Assembly (NCBI GenBank): GCA_947623175.1
Contig: CANQGK010000008.1
Coordinates: 16,657-80,656, forward strand
Origin: an uncultured Clostridia bacterium
Lineage (GTDB): Bacteria > Bacillota > Clostridia > Oscillospirales > Acutalibacteraceae
Length of the DNA: 64,000 nucleotides
Direction: 5' to 3'
The translations under genes and the position numbers were made by a program. The notes under the pieces were generated by a model. It saw only the letters and a program-made list of their open reading frames with translations. It was not told the DNA's origin and made no database searches. Positions 24,366 to 32,410 of this stretch are shown one piece after another (the stretch's first letter is position 1; the number at the start of each line of letters is the position of its first letter).

Positions 24366-26231
24366 TCAGCCCGCTGTTACAACCCAATAGTCGCCGTCTT
24401 TAACAGCTTTGCTGTCTTTGGCAAGATATTTTTCCGGATCAAATGAATATTTACCGGAAACGATAGTAACACGACCGTCACCTGAAACCGTAAGGTCTTT
24501 ATATGTTGTCCTTCCAGTGGTGTTCGTATCGTTTGTAACTGTGCAGTCGGTAAGAGTTACCGATGTATTACCCTCAACATTCAGTCCGGCAGACAATACA
24601 CTGCCCGTAATGTTAACAACGCCGGCGTCTTCCAAACGAACCTGCTTGTTTGTAACGGTGGTATTCTTAATAGCTACCTCATGACTGCCGCCTTGACCGG
24701 TAATATAAAGCGCTTCGGGATCCGCTTTTTTAGTTCCGTTCTTATAAACCGGACCAACGCTTCCCGTAAATACGCAGCCGTCGATCAAAACCGTGCTGTT
24801 AAAAGGCTTAATGCGGTTTGCACCGCCATAAGTCTTAACGTTTTTAATAGTGATGCTGCCCTCCGCTGTCTCATTCATAAAAATCTTAATCGGACTGCAA
24901 TAACCGTATATTTGAGGACCGGCTCCTGTATAGTTACCGGAAGGAGCCCAAGTGTCTTTTCCGGGATCGGCGTAATTATCATCTTTATCTACCCAATCGC
25001 CATTTTTGAAAGTGCCAAGGGTTAGATTATCGAGCAATACATTTTTCGCTCCGTATACGTCAACGTCGCAGTAGTGAGAATAAAATGAGTTCATCACACC
25101 GTTGCGCAATTCAAAATCAAAGCCCGAGCCATATAGATTTTGCGCCTTCATAAGGATCCAATTGGCAGTAGCGGTATGTCCGTTCAGATCTAAACAGTAA
25201 ATACCGTTATCTTTGCCTATGCCTTCGATGCCCTTATATCCTTCCGTACCGATGCTGTCAAAATTATAATCACTTGTTAAAACGCCCGGCGTACCGTCGG
25301 CAGGAAGACGTTCAAGTATACTAACCTGACGTCCACCCTCTTTTGATTGAAAATACTCAACCTCATCCCCGTCGCCGATTCGGAAGGGATAGCCGGCTGC
25401 GGCTTTTTCTTCATCCTCTTTAATTCTTGCCGCTTTCTTTTCCGCTTTTAAGAAGGGCTTATTGTCGTAATTCTTGTCAAAGGAGTCAAATTCAAACGGA
25501 ACCTGTGCGGCGTCTAAGTTAACCGAAAGGTCTATGCTGAGCGCACCCGGTTTTGCGTCTTCGTCCTTTACGTCGTCGGCGTACGCTCCGTTTTTAAGGT
25601 TGTAAAGATCGTCGTCGGCGCCGGGCTCCCAATAAAGCACAACGGTGAAGGCTTCTTCTACCGAATTCCAACCCTCTTCGCCGGCGGGAGCGGTCGCATC
25701 CTCGGGTAAAAGCTTACCGGATTTTACCGTTTCGGCGCTTACGTAATCCTTTAAGGGAATCATATCGTCCTTAACAGCTTCGATCATTGCGTCGCGCGAA
25801 GCGTAGGCAGCGGTTTCAACGAGGGCGATTTTCAGCACGTCCGCAAGGGTTCTTTCGGTTGCGGTACCGTCGGCGGTAACCACGTGATTTGCCGCGTCGG
25901 TGGTGATGGCGAGCTCGTACTTAAGCGCCAGCGTGCCTTCGTTTTTAACGGTGAAATCCTCGTAAGCCACAACGCCCGGCTCCCATTTTATAGGTTGACC
26001 CTTGGCGTCTACAAACAAATCTGCGGCTTTGTCAACGCTCGTCGCTTTTTCAACAAAAGCGTTGGTATGGTAAAGCTCAACGTCCAAATTACCGGCGACT
26101 ATCTTATTTTGACCGCTCGTCACACTGTCGGTAAACCATGCGAAGGTGGAGCCCACGAGCATTGCAACACACAGAAGCAGTGAAATCGCGCTTGTAAGGA
26201 GCGCTCTTTTGGTATTTTTGCTGTTTGTCAT
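24366..26231 (-). CDS. SipW-dependent-type secreted protein with beta-helix (copy 2)
   Basis: 621 residues from ATG 26231, chosen because AGGAG is 8 bp upstream; a GTG at 26240 would be too close to it. The signal region ALLTSAISLLLCVAMLVG then STFAWFTDSVTSGQNKIVAG matches copies 1 and 3. Residues 30-265 are the TasA/camelysin-like part (NLDVELYHTN, WEPGVVAYEDFTVKNEGTLALKYEL). From about 300 a beta-helix region follows (DLNGHTATANWILMK, DVYGAKNVLLDNLTLG, EGSITIKNVKTYGG, LNVEGNTSVTLTDCTVTND). More diverged than copies 1 and 3. A surface or matrix protein; no wall anchor. Confidence 0.8.
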   Translation of the reverse strand: MTNSKNTKRALLTSAISLLLCVAMLVGSTFAWFTDSVTSGQNKIVAGNLDVELYHTNAFVEKATSVDKAADLFVDAKGQPIKWEPGVVAYEDFTVKNEGTLALKYELAITTDAANHVVTADGTATERTLADVLKIALVETAAYASRDAMIEAVKDDMIPLKDYVSAETVKSGKLLPEDATAPAGEEGWNSVEEAFTVVLYWEPGADDDLYNLKNGAYADDVKDEDAKPGALSIDLSVNLDAAQVPFEFDSFDKNYDNKPFLKAEKKAARIKEDEEKAAAGYPFRIGDGDEVEYFQSKEGGRQVSILERLPADGTPGVLTSDYNFDSIGTEGYKGIEGIGKDNGIYCLDLNGHTATANWILMKAQNLYGSGFDFELRNGVMNSFYSHYCDVDVYGAKNVLLDNLTLGTFKNGDWVDKDDNYADPGKDTWAPSGNYTGAGPQIYGYCSPIKIFMNETAEGSITIKNVKTYGGANRIKPFNSTVLIDGCVFTGSVGPVYKNGTKKADPEALYITGQGGSHEVAIKNTTVTNKQVRLEDAGVVNITGSVLSAGLNVEGNTSVTLTDCTVTNDTNTTGRTTYKDLTVSGDGRVTIVSGKYSFDPEKYLAKDSKAVKDGDYWVVTAG

Positions 26232-26453
26232 AATTTTCACTCCTAATTAGTTTTAGGCATTTGGAGTCAATTTACGGGTTCGCCGCTTAAAGGCGCGCCC
26301 GCAAATGCCGTTAAAACCGGAGCGCGTCTATGCTGTTATAATTCGGCTAACCCTTAAGTGTTTGGCTATTTTGCTGAATAGGGCGGATCGGTGCCCCCCC
26401 CCATGCGCATTTTTTCGTTTGTGCAATTTTCATAAGGGAAGCCCTCCTTTCGT
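26232..26453 (-). ncRNA. Conserved structured 5' leader of SipW-type gene, copy 2
   Basis: Same length as copy 1 (222 nt) but diverged, so paired changes can be read. The ribosome-binding-site hairpin is AGGG-CTT-CCCT here against GAGG-CTT-CCTC in copies 1 and 3. The final stem keeps GGCATT/AATGCC while the inner arm is GCGGG/CCCGT in place of CGGGG/CCCCG. The segment GACGCGCTCCGGTTTTAACG before it matches GACGCACTCCGATTTTGACG in the other copies. This supports a functional RNA. Confidence 0.6.
26347..26433 (-). CDS. Leader ORF with G9 tract, copy 2 (28 residues)
   Basis: ATG 26433, GGAGGG 8 bp upstream; reads MKIAQTKKCAWGGAPIRP and ends at TAG 26347-26349. The G run has nine bases (plus-strand C at 26394-26402). 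Start MK-x-AQ is shared with copies 1 and 3; the rest is not. Translation is inferred. Confidence 0.45.
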   Translation of the reverse strand: MKIAQTKKCAWGGAPIRPIQQNSQTLKG

Positions 26454-26568
26454 CTGTTTGATTTCAGATTATCGCGTATATCGGCACAAAAACGGCATAA
26501 TTCGGATCTTCCAAAGCTCCACCCGCCGAATTTTACGGGCGACCGCCCCTTACCTATATACACGATAA

Positions 26569-26597
26569 ATTTTAGCACATACTTTCCGATTTTTCAA
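26569..26597 (-). promoter_or_regulatory. Promoter of SipW-type copy 2
   Basis: Minus strand: TTGAAA (26592-26597), 17 bp, TAAAAT (26569-26574) with extended TGC. Closely matches the copy 1 promoter although the sequence between promoter and leader differs. Confidence 0.7.
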
Positions 26598-26699
26598 TAG
26601 CTTTTTATAAAAAATCCCCGTAAACCTGCACAAAAAACTCCGAAAAACTCTGAAATCCTCTTTTTCGACTCTTTCCCCACCATTTTAAGCGGCACCCGC

Positions 26700-27240
26700 C
26701 GCATAAAAAGCCTCCCTTGCCGAAGTTTAATAAAGATTAAAAAATTTAAATTCAGCGCCGTCTGTAGCTTTTTCTCTCCTTCCGTCTTTGCCTACGGCAA
26801 ATCCACCTCCCCCGTCAGGTGGAGGCAAGGCGCGCATGGCGCGCGGGAAATTTTAAAATCATCTGAAAGCTAAGCATTTCTCAAATTTGAAGCTTAAAAA
26901 GCAGAATTTACAGCCTTATTTTGGCTCCATCTGACGAGGGAGCTGTCAGCGTAGCTGACTGAGGGAGAGAAAAGGTAAAGCCAAGCAAAAGCTAAAGATT
27001 ATAAGAAGAAACTAAAAATTATAAAACAAAAGCCTCCCTTGCCTAAAGGGAGGTGGCGGCGTAGCCGACGGAGGGATTAACGGGGCTAAAGCCGAGAAGC
27101 AGCTAAAATTTTAAATCCACTTCTTCACTATTACTTTTTACATATCACTTGGAGCGACAGCGACTCTGTATCCCACCACCAACTAACGTTGGTCCCCCTC
27201 CCTTTAGGCAAGGGAAGCTTTGCGCACACGGTAATAAGTA
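26700..27240. repeat. Repeat cluster 5 (B and A elements)
   Basis: No gene. 26770-26983: B element with GGGAGAGAAAAGGTAAAGC end. 27029-27221: A element, interrupted by a TTCACTATTAC-type segment. It ends 40 bp before the terminator of the tRNA. Confidence 0.8.
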
Positions 27241-27262
27241 ATATCGAATAGTCAAGAAGTGA

Positions 27263-27300
27263 AAAAATCGGCAAGCTTTTAAAGTCGCTTGCCGATTTTT
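27263..27300 (-). terminator. Terminator of tRNA-Ser
   Basis: 14-bp stem AAAAATCGGCAAGC / GCTTGCCGATTTTT directly abutting the encoded CCA end of the tRNA; T run on the minus strand. Confidence 0.85.
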
Positions 27301-27392
27301 TGGCGGAGAGAGGGGGATTCGAACCCCCGAACGGGTATTAGCCGTTACACGATTTCCAATCGTGCGCCTTAGGCCAGCTCAGCCATCTCTCC
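27301..27392 (-). tRNA. tRNA-Ser(GGA)
   Basis: 92 nt including an encoded CCA. Acceptor stem GGAGAGA/TCTCTCC, discriminator G, anticodon stem CACGA/TCGTG around the loop TTGGAAA (anticodon GGA, codons UCC and UCU), a long variable arm as in class II serine tRNAs, and GGTTCGAATCC in the T arm. Own promoter and terminator, so a single-gene unit. Confidence 0.95.
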
Positions 27393-27418
27393 GTGTATTT
27401 TATTGATATAGTAAATTG

Positions 27419-27447
27419 ATTATACCACGTTCTCCGCAAAAAATCAA
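27419..27447 (-). promoter_or_regulatory. Promoter of tRNA-Ser
   Basis: Minus strand: TTGATT (27442-27447), 17 bp, TATAAT (27419-27424). Confidence 0.75.
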
Positions 27448-27578
27448 GAGTTTTTTGAAAGGATAGAAGAAAAGATAGAAAAATGAAGTGCCGCTTCTTG
27501 GACGAATTAAAAAACATAAAAATTATTATTGCGAACGAAGTAAGCTGCATCAATAAAAAATTTTTCCAAACTCTCCAA

Positions 27579-27604
27579 AATAGGTTGAATTTATCCTACC
27601 TATT
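27579..27604. promoter_or_regulatory. Inverted-repeat operator of phd-doc
   Basis: Perfect 7-bp arms AATAGGT ... ACCTATT separated by 12 bp, spanning the -35 and spacer of the promoter at 27585-27613. Expected site for autoregulation by the antitoxin. Confidence 0.55.
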
Positions 27605-27613
27605 GTGTATAAT
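27585..27613 (+). promoter_or_regulatory. Promoter of phd-doc
   Basis: TTGAAT (27585-27590), 17 bp, TATAAT (27608-27613); GGAGG at 27620 precedes the ATG at 27634. Confidence 0.75.
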
Positions 27614-27633
27614 AAATACGGAGGTGCATACAA

Positions 27634-27876
27634 ATGACAATTAACACGAACACGCTGGTTTCCATTACGGAAGCCAATCAAAACTTTTCCCGAGTTGCCC
27701 GGCTCGTTGACGAAAACGGCGCCGCGGTTATCCTTAAAAACAACGTGCCACGCTATCTTATCGTAGAGTTCGGTCAGGCGGAGTCCGAACAGCTTGCCGC
27801 CGACGAGGACGTTGCAACGATTTCCGACCGCCTGATCAAAAAAAATCGTCAGGCATATGAGGTACTTGCAAAATGA
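27634..27876 (+). CDS. phd: Phd/YefM-family antitoxin
   Basis: 80 residues. The N-terminal DNA-binding half has the family pattern LVSITEANQNFSRVARLVDENGAAVILKNNVPRYLIV; the acidic and then basic C-terminus would bind and block Doc. First gene of the pair, overlapping doc by 4 bp (ATGA). GGAGG is 9 bp before the ATG. Confidence 0.9.
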   Translation: MTINTNTLVSITEANQNFSRVARLVDENGAAVILKNNVPRYLIVEFGQAESEQLAADEDVATISDRLIKKNRQAYEVLAK

Positions 27877-28250
27877 AGCGGCTGACGAAAGAGCAGGTTC
27901 TTTTGCTCCACAGCATCTTAATACGGGAGACGGGTGGAACCGACGGACTGCGCGACGAGGGGCTTCTGGAGTCTGCCTTAGAGGCACCGTTTCAGAGCTT
28001 CGGGGAAACCGACGCTTATCCGTCAATACAGCAAAAGGCCGCGCGGTTGGGATTCGGTTTTATTCGCAATCACGCCTTTATTGACGGTAACAAGCGGATC
28101 GGCGCGCACGCGATGCTTGTGTTTTTGTCGCTCAACGGAATTGAACTGACCTATACGCAGTCCGAGCTTTCCGATATGATTCTTGCTGTTGCCGCCGGTG
28201 CGCAAAACTTTGACGATATGGTAATATGGGTGATTGAACATCAGGAATGA
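27873..28250 (+). CDS. doc: Doc toxin (Fic family)
   Basis: 125 residues, the normal Doc length. Doc phosphorylates elongation factor Tu and stops translation. The Fic motif HAFIDGNKRIG near residue 67 has the catalytic His, Asp and the phosphate-binding GNKR. The N-terminus LTKEQVLLLHSILIRETGGTDGLRDEGLLESALE is typical of Doc. Translation coupled to phd. Confidence 0.92.
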   Translation: MKRLTKEQVLLLHSILIRETGGTDGLRDEGLLESALEAPFQSFGETDAYPSIQQKAARLGFGFIRNHAFIDGNKRIGAHAMLVFLSLNGIELTYTQSELSDMILAVAAGAQNFDDMVIWVIEHQE

Positions 28251-28360
28251 ACCCAAGCGCAGCTGTGTGAGACTCCTCAAAATTTTATAAAACAGCGATA
28301 AATGAAATTCCTTCCCTTAAAATCCTCGTAAGAGAAAATCTTTTTACCGTCTCTAAACAA

Positions 28361-28393
28361 AAGGGCGATTGCGAAAGCAACCGCCCTTTTTCT
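28361..28393. terminator. Bidirectional terminator between doc and the polysaccharide operon
   Basis: Stem AGGGCG(A)TTGC / GCAA(C)CGCCCT with a GAAA tetraloop and T runs on both sides. Confidence 0.85.
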
Positions 28394-28421
28394 AATGCTG
28401 TTTGCCCTATCTGGCGAAACA

Positions 28422-29285
28422 TCATTTTATACAGTATCCTTCTTCGCTTTTTACGATATCGAACACGGCGAGTCGTTCGTGGGGGGCATCGTTGGGGCGG
28501 TGCAGTACGTAGCGGAGCTTTCCGTCGAACGAACGAAATATCATGCCGTGCCCTCCGCCGTCTTCAAAAAGCGGTTTTTTAAAATGCGTCCAGGCGCCGT
28601 GTATTTTACCGCTTGCGCTGTGAGCGGCGCCCACCGCGTACTTGCCCTTATAAAAACTTGACCAAAATAAGAAAATGCCGCGTTCGTCCTTTATGAGAAA
28701 GGGCCCGTCGGTGACGGTTCCTTTTAAATCCCCCGACCCGATTTCTTCCGCCCAGCCGCTTTCGCTCGCGCCGAAAAGCTTAAAAGGCTCACCACAGGCG
28801 CGGGAAAAATCGTCGTTAAGCTCCGCCGCGCATATTTCGCCGTCGCCGACTTGTACCCACTCGCGGCAATAGACGAGATACGGCTTTCCGTCCTCGTAAT
28901 AGAGGGTTCCGTCAAGGCACATCTGATTTTCGGGCGTCAGCGGCTCCCCATGCGCCTTAAACGGGCCAGTGGGGCTGTCGGAGACGAGCGCCTGCGTCGC
29001 GCGCATTCTCCCATTTGCTATAAAGGACGCCAACATATAAAATTTCCCGTTATGTATATGCACCTCGGGCGCCCAAAAGTTTTTTTCGCCCCAAAAGCTC
29101 CCGTCCGGAGCAAAGCAGCAAACCGGATCCGACCAATTTTCCAAATCCTCCGAAACGTAGCACAAAAATCCGCGCCCGTCATTTATATCGTCGTTTCCGG
29201 GAAGCCCCGTCGTGCCGTATAAATAGTATTTGTTGTCAAACGGCAAAATAAACGGATCCCGAATCCGTATTTCTTCACGTTTCAC
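28422..29285 (-). CDS. Glycoside hydrolase family 43
   Basis: 287 residues, no signal peptide, so intracellular. Five-bladed beta-propeller of the GH43 type; likely exo-arabinofuranosidase or xylosidase on imported oligosaccharides. The general base Asp is in IRDPFILPF (residue 10), the pKa-modulating Asp in QMCLDGTLYYEDGKPYLVY (about 129), and acid-region motifs are GWAEEIG and TVTDGPFLIKD. FWAPEVHIHNGKFYML is also typical. Start GTG has AAGGAG 8 bp upstream, inside the end of the GH78 gene (2-bp gap), so translation is coupled. Last gene of the 15-gene operon. Exact specificity is open. Confidence 0.88.
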   Translation of the reverse strand: MKREEIRIRDPFILPFDNKYYLYGTTGLPGNDDINDGRGFLCYVSEDLENWSDPVCCFAPDGSFWGEKNFWAPEVHIHNGKFYMLASFIANGRMRATQALVSDSPTGPFKAHGEPLTPENQMCLDGTLYYEDGKPYLVYCREWVQVGDGEICAAELNDDFSRACGEPFKLFGASESGWAEEIGSGDLKGTVTDGPFLIKDERGIFLFWSSFYKGKYAVGAAHSASGKIHGAWTHFKKPLFEDGGGHGMIFRSFDGKLRYVLHRPNDAPHERLAVFDIVKSEEGYCIK

Positions 29286-29287
29286 AC

Positions 29288-31540
29288 TTAAATCTCCTTT
29301 ATTACGGTATACTCGCCCGACGCCGCCGCCTTTTTGCGGGTTTTGTCGTCAAAGGTATATCCGCTCGGCAAAATTATACTGCCCGTAAATTCGTTCGGTA
29401 CGGTGAGCGAAAGCTTTATCACTTCGCCCTCTCTTTTCCAGGAGGACTCTATTTTACCGTAATTGCTTACGAAATAAGCCGACGCGTTGGGAAGCGCCTT
29501 TACAAAATTAGGAGCGATATTTACCTCTTTTAAATTATTGCCGGCGGGATTATAGCGAATACCCGCGAGGTATTTTATAAACCAGGCGCTCACACAGCCC
29601 CAGAAATGATGATTTTTGGAATAATCCCTTTCTTCCCTCACCATTTTTTCCCAAAGCGAAGTGGCTCCGCGCTCTATCCAATTCCCGTAGGACGGGAAAT
29701 CCGGACGGGTGATCATATGAAACGCCAGATCGCCGTATCCGAATTCGAAAAGCACCTCAAAAAGCACCCTGTTTCCGATAACTCCGACGTCAAGATGATT
29801 GTTTTCACGCTCGATCATTTCCAAAAGTCGGGCAAAGGCTTCCGCCTTTTCGTCTTCCTCAAAAACGCCGTAGGCTATCGCCAGCGCCTGAGAGGTTTGG
29901 CAATCGCCGCAAACGGTAAAGGTCTTAAAATCGATAAGCTGTTTGCGAACTGCCGCCTTGTACCCCTCCGCAAGCCGCGCGGCGTACGCTTTTTTATCCT
30001 TCAAATCGACGGCGTCAAATAATGCCGCCGCCATATTTGCAATGTTAAGACAAACCAAGCTGTCTACAACTACAAGCGGCGCCTTGGGATCGTCCGCCTC
30101 GCGACCGACATGGCACCAATCGCCGAGGCCTATCGATATAAGTCCGTTATCCGCGGTTTGACTGTTTAAATATTTCAAATACCTTTCGATACTGTCTGCA
30201 GTATCGAGAATCATTTGCGTGTCTCCGCGGTAAATATAGGTAAAATACGGGATATATACGATAGCCCTGTCGGACTCCGGGCCGTTGCCCCAATCATACC
30301 CCCAACCGGACGTGGGTACTATTCCCGTGAGCCTGCCGTCCGATTTTTGCGACTTTACCATATTGCGCATCCATTCCTTAAAGCTTGCCTCGACCGTAAG
30401 ATTTAAAAGAAACTGCTCGGCGGAAAGGGCGGCGTCTATCGTCCAACCGTTCTTTTCTCTGTGGGGGCAGTCGGTCGGGAAATAATGAAAATTGGATATA
30501 TCGCTGCGCACCGTCATATCCTGCAAAGCCCGCGCCGTTTTGTGGCTTGTCGAAAATCCGCCGCACGGCTTTATATCCGAGTAAAGCACAACGCAGGTAA
30601 GCAGCTCGTCCGTCGCCTGCTCGGCGGTAATTCCGCTTACCTTCACATAGCGAAAGCCGTGGTAGGTAAAGGCAGGCGTATAGCTTTCGGTTCCGCCGCC
30701 GCATATGTATACGTCCTTGTGCACGATATGCTTGTCGCGTTCCCAAAAGTCGCGCACAAACCAATCGGAGGCGATATCAAGGTCGCCGTCGATAAGCTGA
30801 TCCGCATATCTCAGCGTTATTTTTTGCCCTTTATCCCCGTCTATCGTAAGTCGGCACACGCCGGCGGCGCATATACCGAAATCGTATATATACGAGTCTC
30901 CGGCTCTTATGATATCGACGGGCTTAATTTCACCGTGACTTACTATAGGCTCCGCTTCGCAGATGCGCGCTTCGCCCGCGGGCGTCGCCGCGATAAGCGG
31001 CTCTTGCCATTCAGAATCGTCAAACTCCGGCAGGTTCCAGCCGTCAAGCGTTTTATTTGCGTCGTAATACTCGCCGAAGCGGTAATCGTCAAAAATTATC
31101 GGTGAGGGAGCGGTCTTGAAATCCTTGCCGCTCTCGTATACCGTCTCCTTGCCGTTTTCGTCCGTGAACCGACAGGACAAGGCGAAGGAGGGCGCGCTTC
31201 GGAAATCCGCCGTATCAAAATCCCAAATATATCCGCCCGGATTATTTTGAAAACCGTTCCCCAGCTGAACGGCGATCACATTTTCGCCCTTTCTCAGCGA
31301 AACGGTGTATTTATCGTAATAAAGCATATCGTCGGGATTGCTTATATAGGGCGCAAAGCAGCCCTTGGTGATCCTTTCGCCGTTTATATACAATTCGTAA
31401 AAACCGCATGCCGTAATCAAAATTTCGGCGGGCGTTTGCTTTGAAACGGTGATTTTCTTTCGAAAATACGGCGCGGGAACCCAATTTTCAAAGGTGGAAA
31501 ATTCTTCGGTTGCTTTTATGAATCTTTTCGGAAAAATCAT
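29288..31540 (-). CDS. Glycoside hydrolase family 78 alpha-L-rhamnosidase
   Basis: 750 residues, no signal peptide, cytoplasmic. It releases terminal alpha-L-rhamnose from oligosaccharides. N-terminal beta domain (residues 25-210: GFYELYINGERITKGCFAPY, YDKYTVSLRKGENVIAVQLGNGF), a second beta domain, an (alpha/alpha)6 barrel from about 335 (FHYFPTDCPHREKNGWTIDA, with the D-C-P-x-R and W-x-x-D/G-D family signature near 355; ISIGLGDWCHVG), and a C-terminal beta sandwich with IEYE-type ending (ESSWKREGEVIKLSLTVPNEF). Lies between an SGNH esterase and GH43. Together with the GH106-like gene it points to rhamnose-rich pectin. Confidence 0.9.
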   Translation of the reverse strand: MIFPKRFIKATEEFSTFENWVPAPYFRKKITVSKQTPAEILITACGFYELYINGERITKGCFAPYISNPDDMLYYDKYTVSLRKGENVIAVQLGNGFQNNPGGYIWDFDTADFRSAPSFALSCRFTDENGKETVYESGKDFKTAPSPIIFDDYRFGEYYDANKTLDGWNLPEFDDSEWQEPLIAATPAGEARICEAEPIVSHGEIKPVDIIRAGDSYIYDFGICAAGVCRLTIDGDKGQKITLRYADQLIDGDLDIASDWFVRDFWERDKHIVHKDVYICGGGTESYTPAFTYHGFRYVKVSGITAEQATDELLTCVVLYSDIKPCGGFSTSHKTARALQDMTVRSDISNFHYFPTDCPHREKNGWTIDAALSAEQFLLNLTVEASFKEWMRNMVKSQKSDGRLTGIVPTSGWGYDWGNGPESDRAIVYIPYFTYIYRGDTQMILDTADSIERYLKYLNSQTADNGLISIGLGDWCHVGREADDPKAPLVVVDSLVCLNIANMAAALFDAVDLKDKKAYAARLAEGYKAAVRKQLIDFKTFTVCGDCQTSQALAIAYGVFEEDEKAEAFARLLEMIERENNHLDVGVIGNRVLFEVLFEFGYGDLAFHMITRPDFPSYGNWIERGATSLWEKMVREERDYSKNHHFWGCVSAWFIKYLAGIRYNPAGNNLKEVNIAPNFVKALPNASAYFVSNYGKIESSWKREGEVIKLSLTVPNEFTGSIILPSGYTFDDKTRKKAAASGEYTVIKEI

Positions 31541-31592
31541 ATTCTTTCGTCCTTTTGTCCTTCTTTTTTTGAAAATATCGGCGGGTGAAATC

Positions 31593-32333
31593 TCAAACCC
31601 GCTCTTTTACTCTCCACATGCTGTCGATCTGAGCCTCGGTCATCTTTTCCACGCCCGGGAATATCAGATTAAAAAGGCTTTGCGCGAACAACTCGTGCAT
31701 TTCCCTCGTCGGATGGTTTATTCGATTGGCGAGCAGCATCGTGGTATCTTCGGTTTTGGAAAGCTCCTTCCATTTCGAATAACAGTCGCACACCGAAACG
31801 CCCATATCCCGCGCCAAATCGCAGGCGGCGCCTATGTATTTATCCATTCTGCCGCCGCATTGAAACTCGGCGGTAACCGCCGCATATTCGCGCAGATCCG
31901 CTCTCGTATCGTCCGCCACATAGGTATTAAGCATATTCGGCGTAAGGAAAACCGTATCGATGCCCGCTTTTTTTGCTCTTTCGAATATTTGCTTCAGCGC
32001 GGAAAGGTATTCTTCGAGCCCGTCGTTTACGTCGTTAAGACCGAAGGCGACGATAAGCAAATCGGGATTGTGAGCGAATACCTGCTTTTCCATGCGTCCG
32101 AGCGACGAAGAGGCGGTCGTGGCGCCTATCGCAGAATTTATAACGTTTATCGGGATATCCCGTCTTATATCATAAATTTTATCGCGCAGACGGTTCCAAT
32201 AAACCGCCTCGTAATCCACCTCGTCTATGCCGAAGGCGCCGTAGGAAACGCTGTCGCCGAAAATCACTATTGTTATGGCGCCGTTTTCCAAAAAGCTTTC
32301 CCTGTCCATTTTGATTTTTTCTCTTATATTCAT
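31593..32333 (-). CDS. SGNH/GDSL-family esterase (rhamnogalacturonan acetylesterase-like)
   Basis: 246 residues, no signal peptide. Blocks: GDSVSYG with the nucleophile Ser at about 28, NSAIGATTAS, FGLNDVNDG near 98 (oxyanion Asn), and NHPTREMH near 206 (catalytic His). Sugar O-deacetylases of this fold strip acetyl groups from pectin or xylan oligomers; the setting beside GH78 and GH43 fits that, but acetylesterase activity is inferred. Ribosome binding site is GGTGAT before the ATG. Confidence 0.82.
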   Translation of the reverse strand: MNIREKIKMDRESFLENGAITIVIFGDSVSYGAFGIDEVDYEAVYWNRLRDKIYDIRRDIPINVINSAIGATTASSSLGRMEKQVFAHNPDLLIVAFGLNDVNDGLEEYLSALKQIFERAKKAGIDTVFLTPNMLNTYVADDTRADLREYAAVTAEFQCGGRMDKYIGAACDLARDMGVSVCDCYSKWKELSKTEDTTMLLANRINHPTREMHELFAQSLFNLIFPGVEKMTEAQIDSMWRVKERV

Positions 32334-32410
32334 AATTTATCACCGTTTTAAATCGGAAGTAATATAAAGCTTAAAGCCGCCCGGCTATCCGACCGCGCGG
32401 CCTTAAAATT

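Noticed and set aside
27301..27392. Integrated element at the tRNA-Ser gene
   Set aside because: No integrase, no duplicated tRNA 3' end and no phage genes nearby; the toxin-antitoxin pair alone does not show an island.
31449..32351. 300-codon plus-strand frame over the SGNH esterase gene
   Set aside because: Mirror frame of a well-supported esterase; no signals and no family resemblance.
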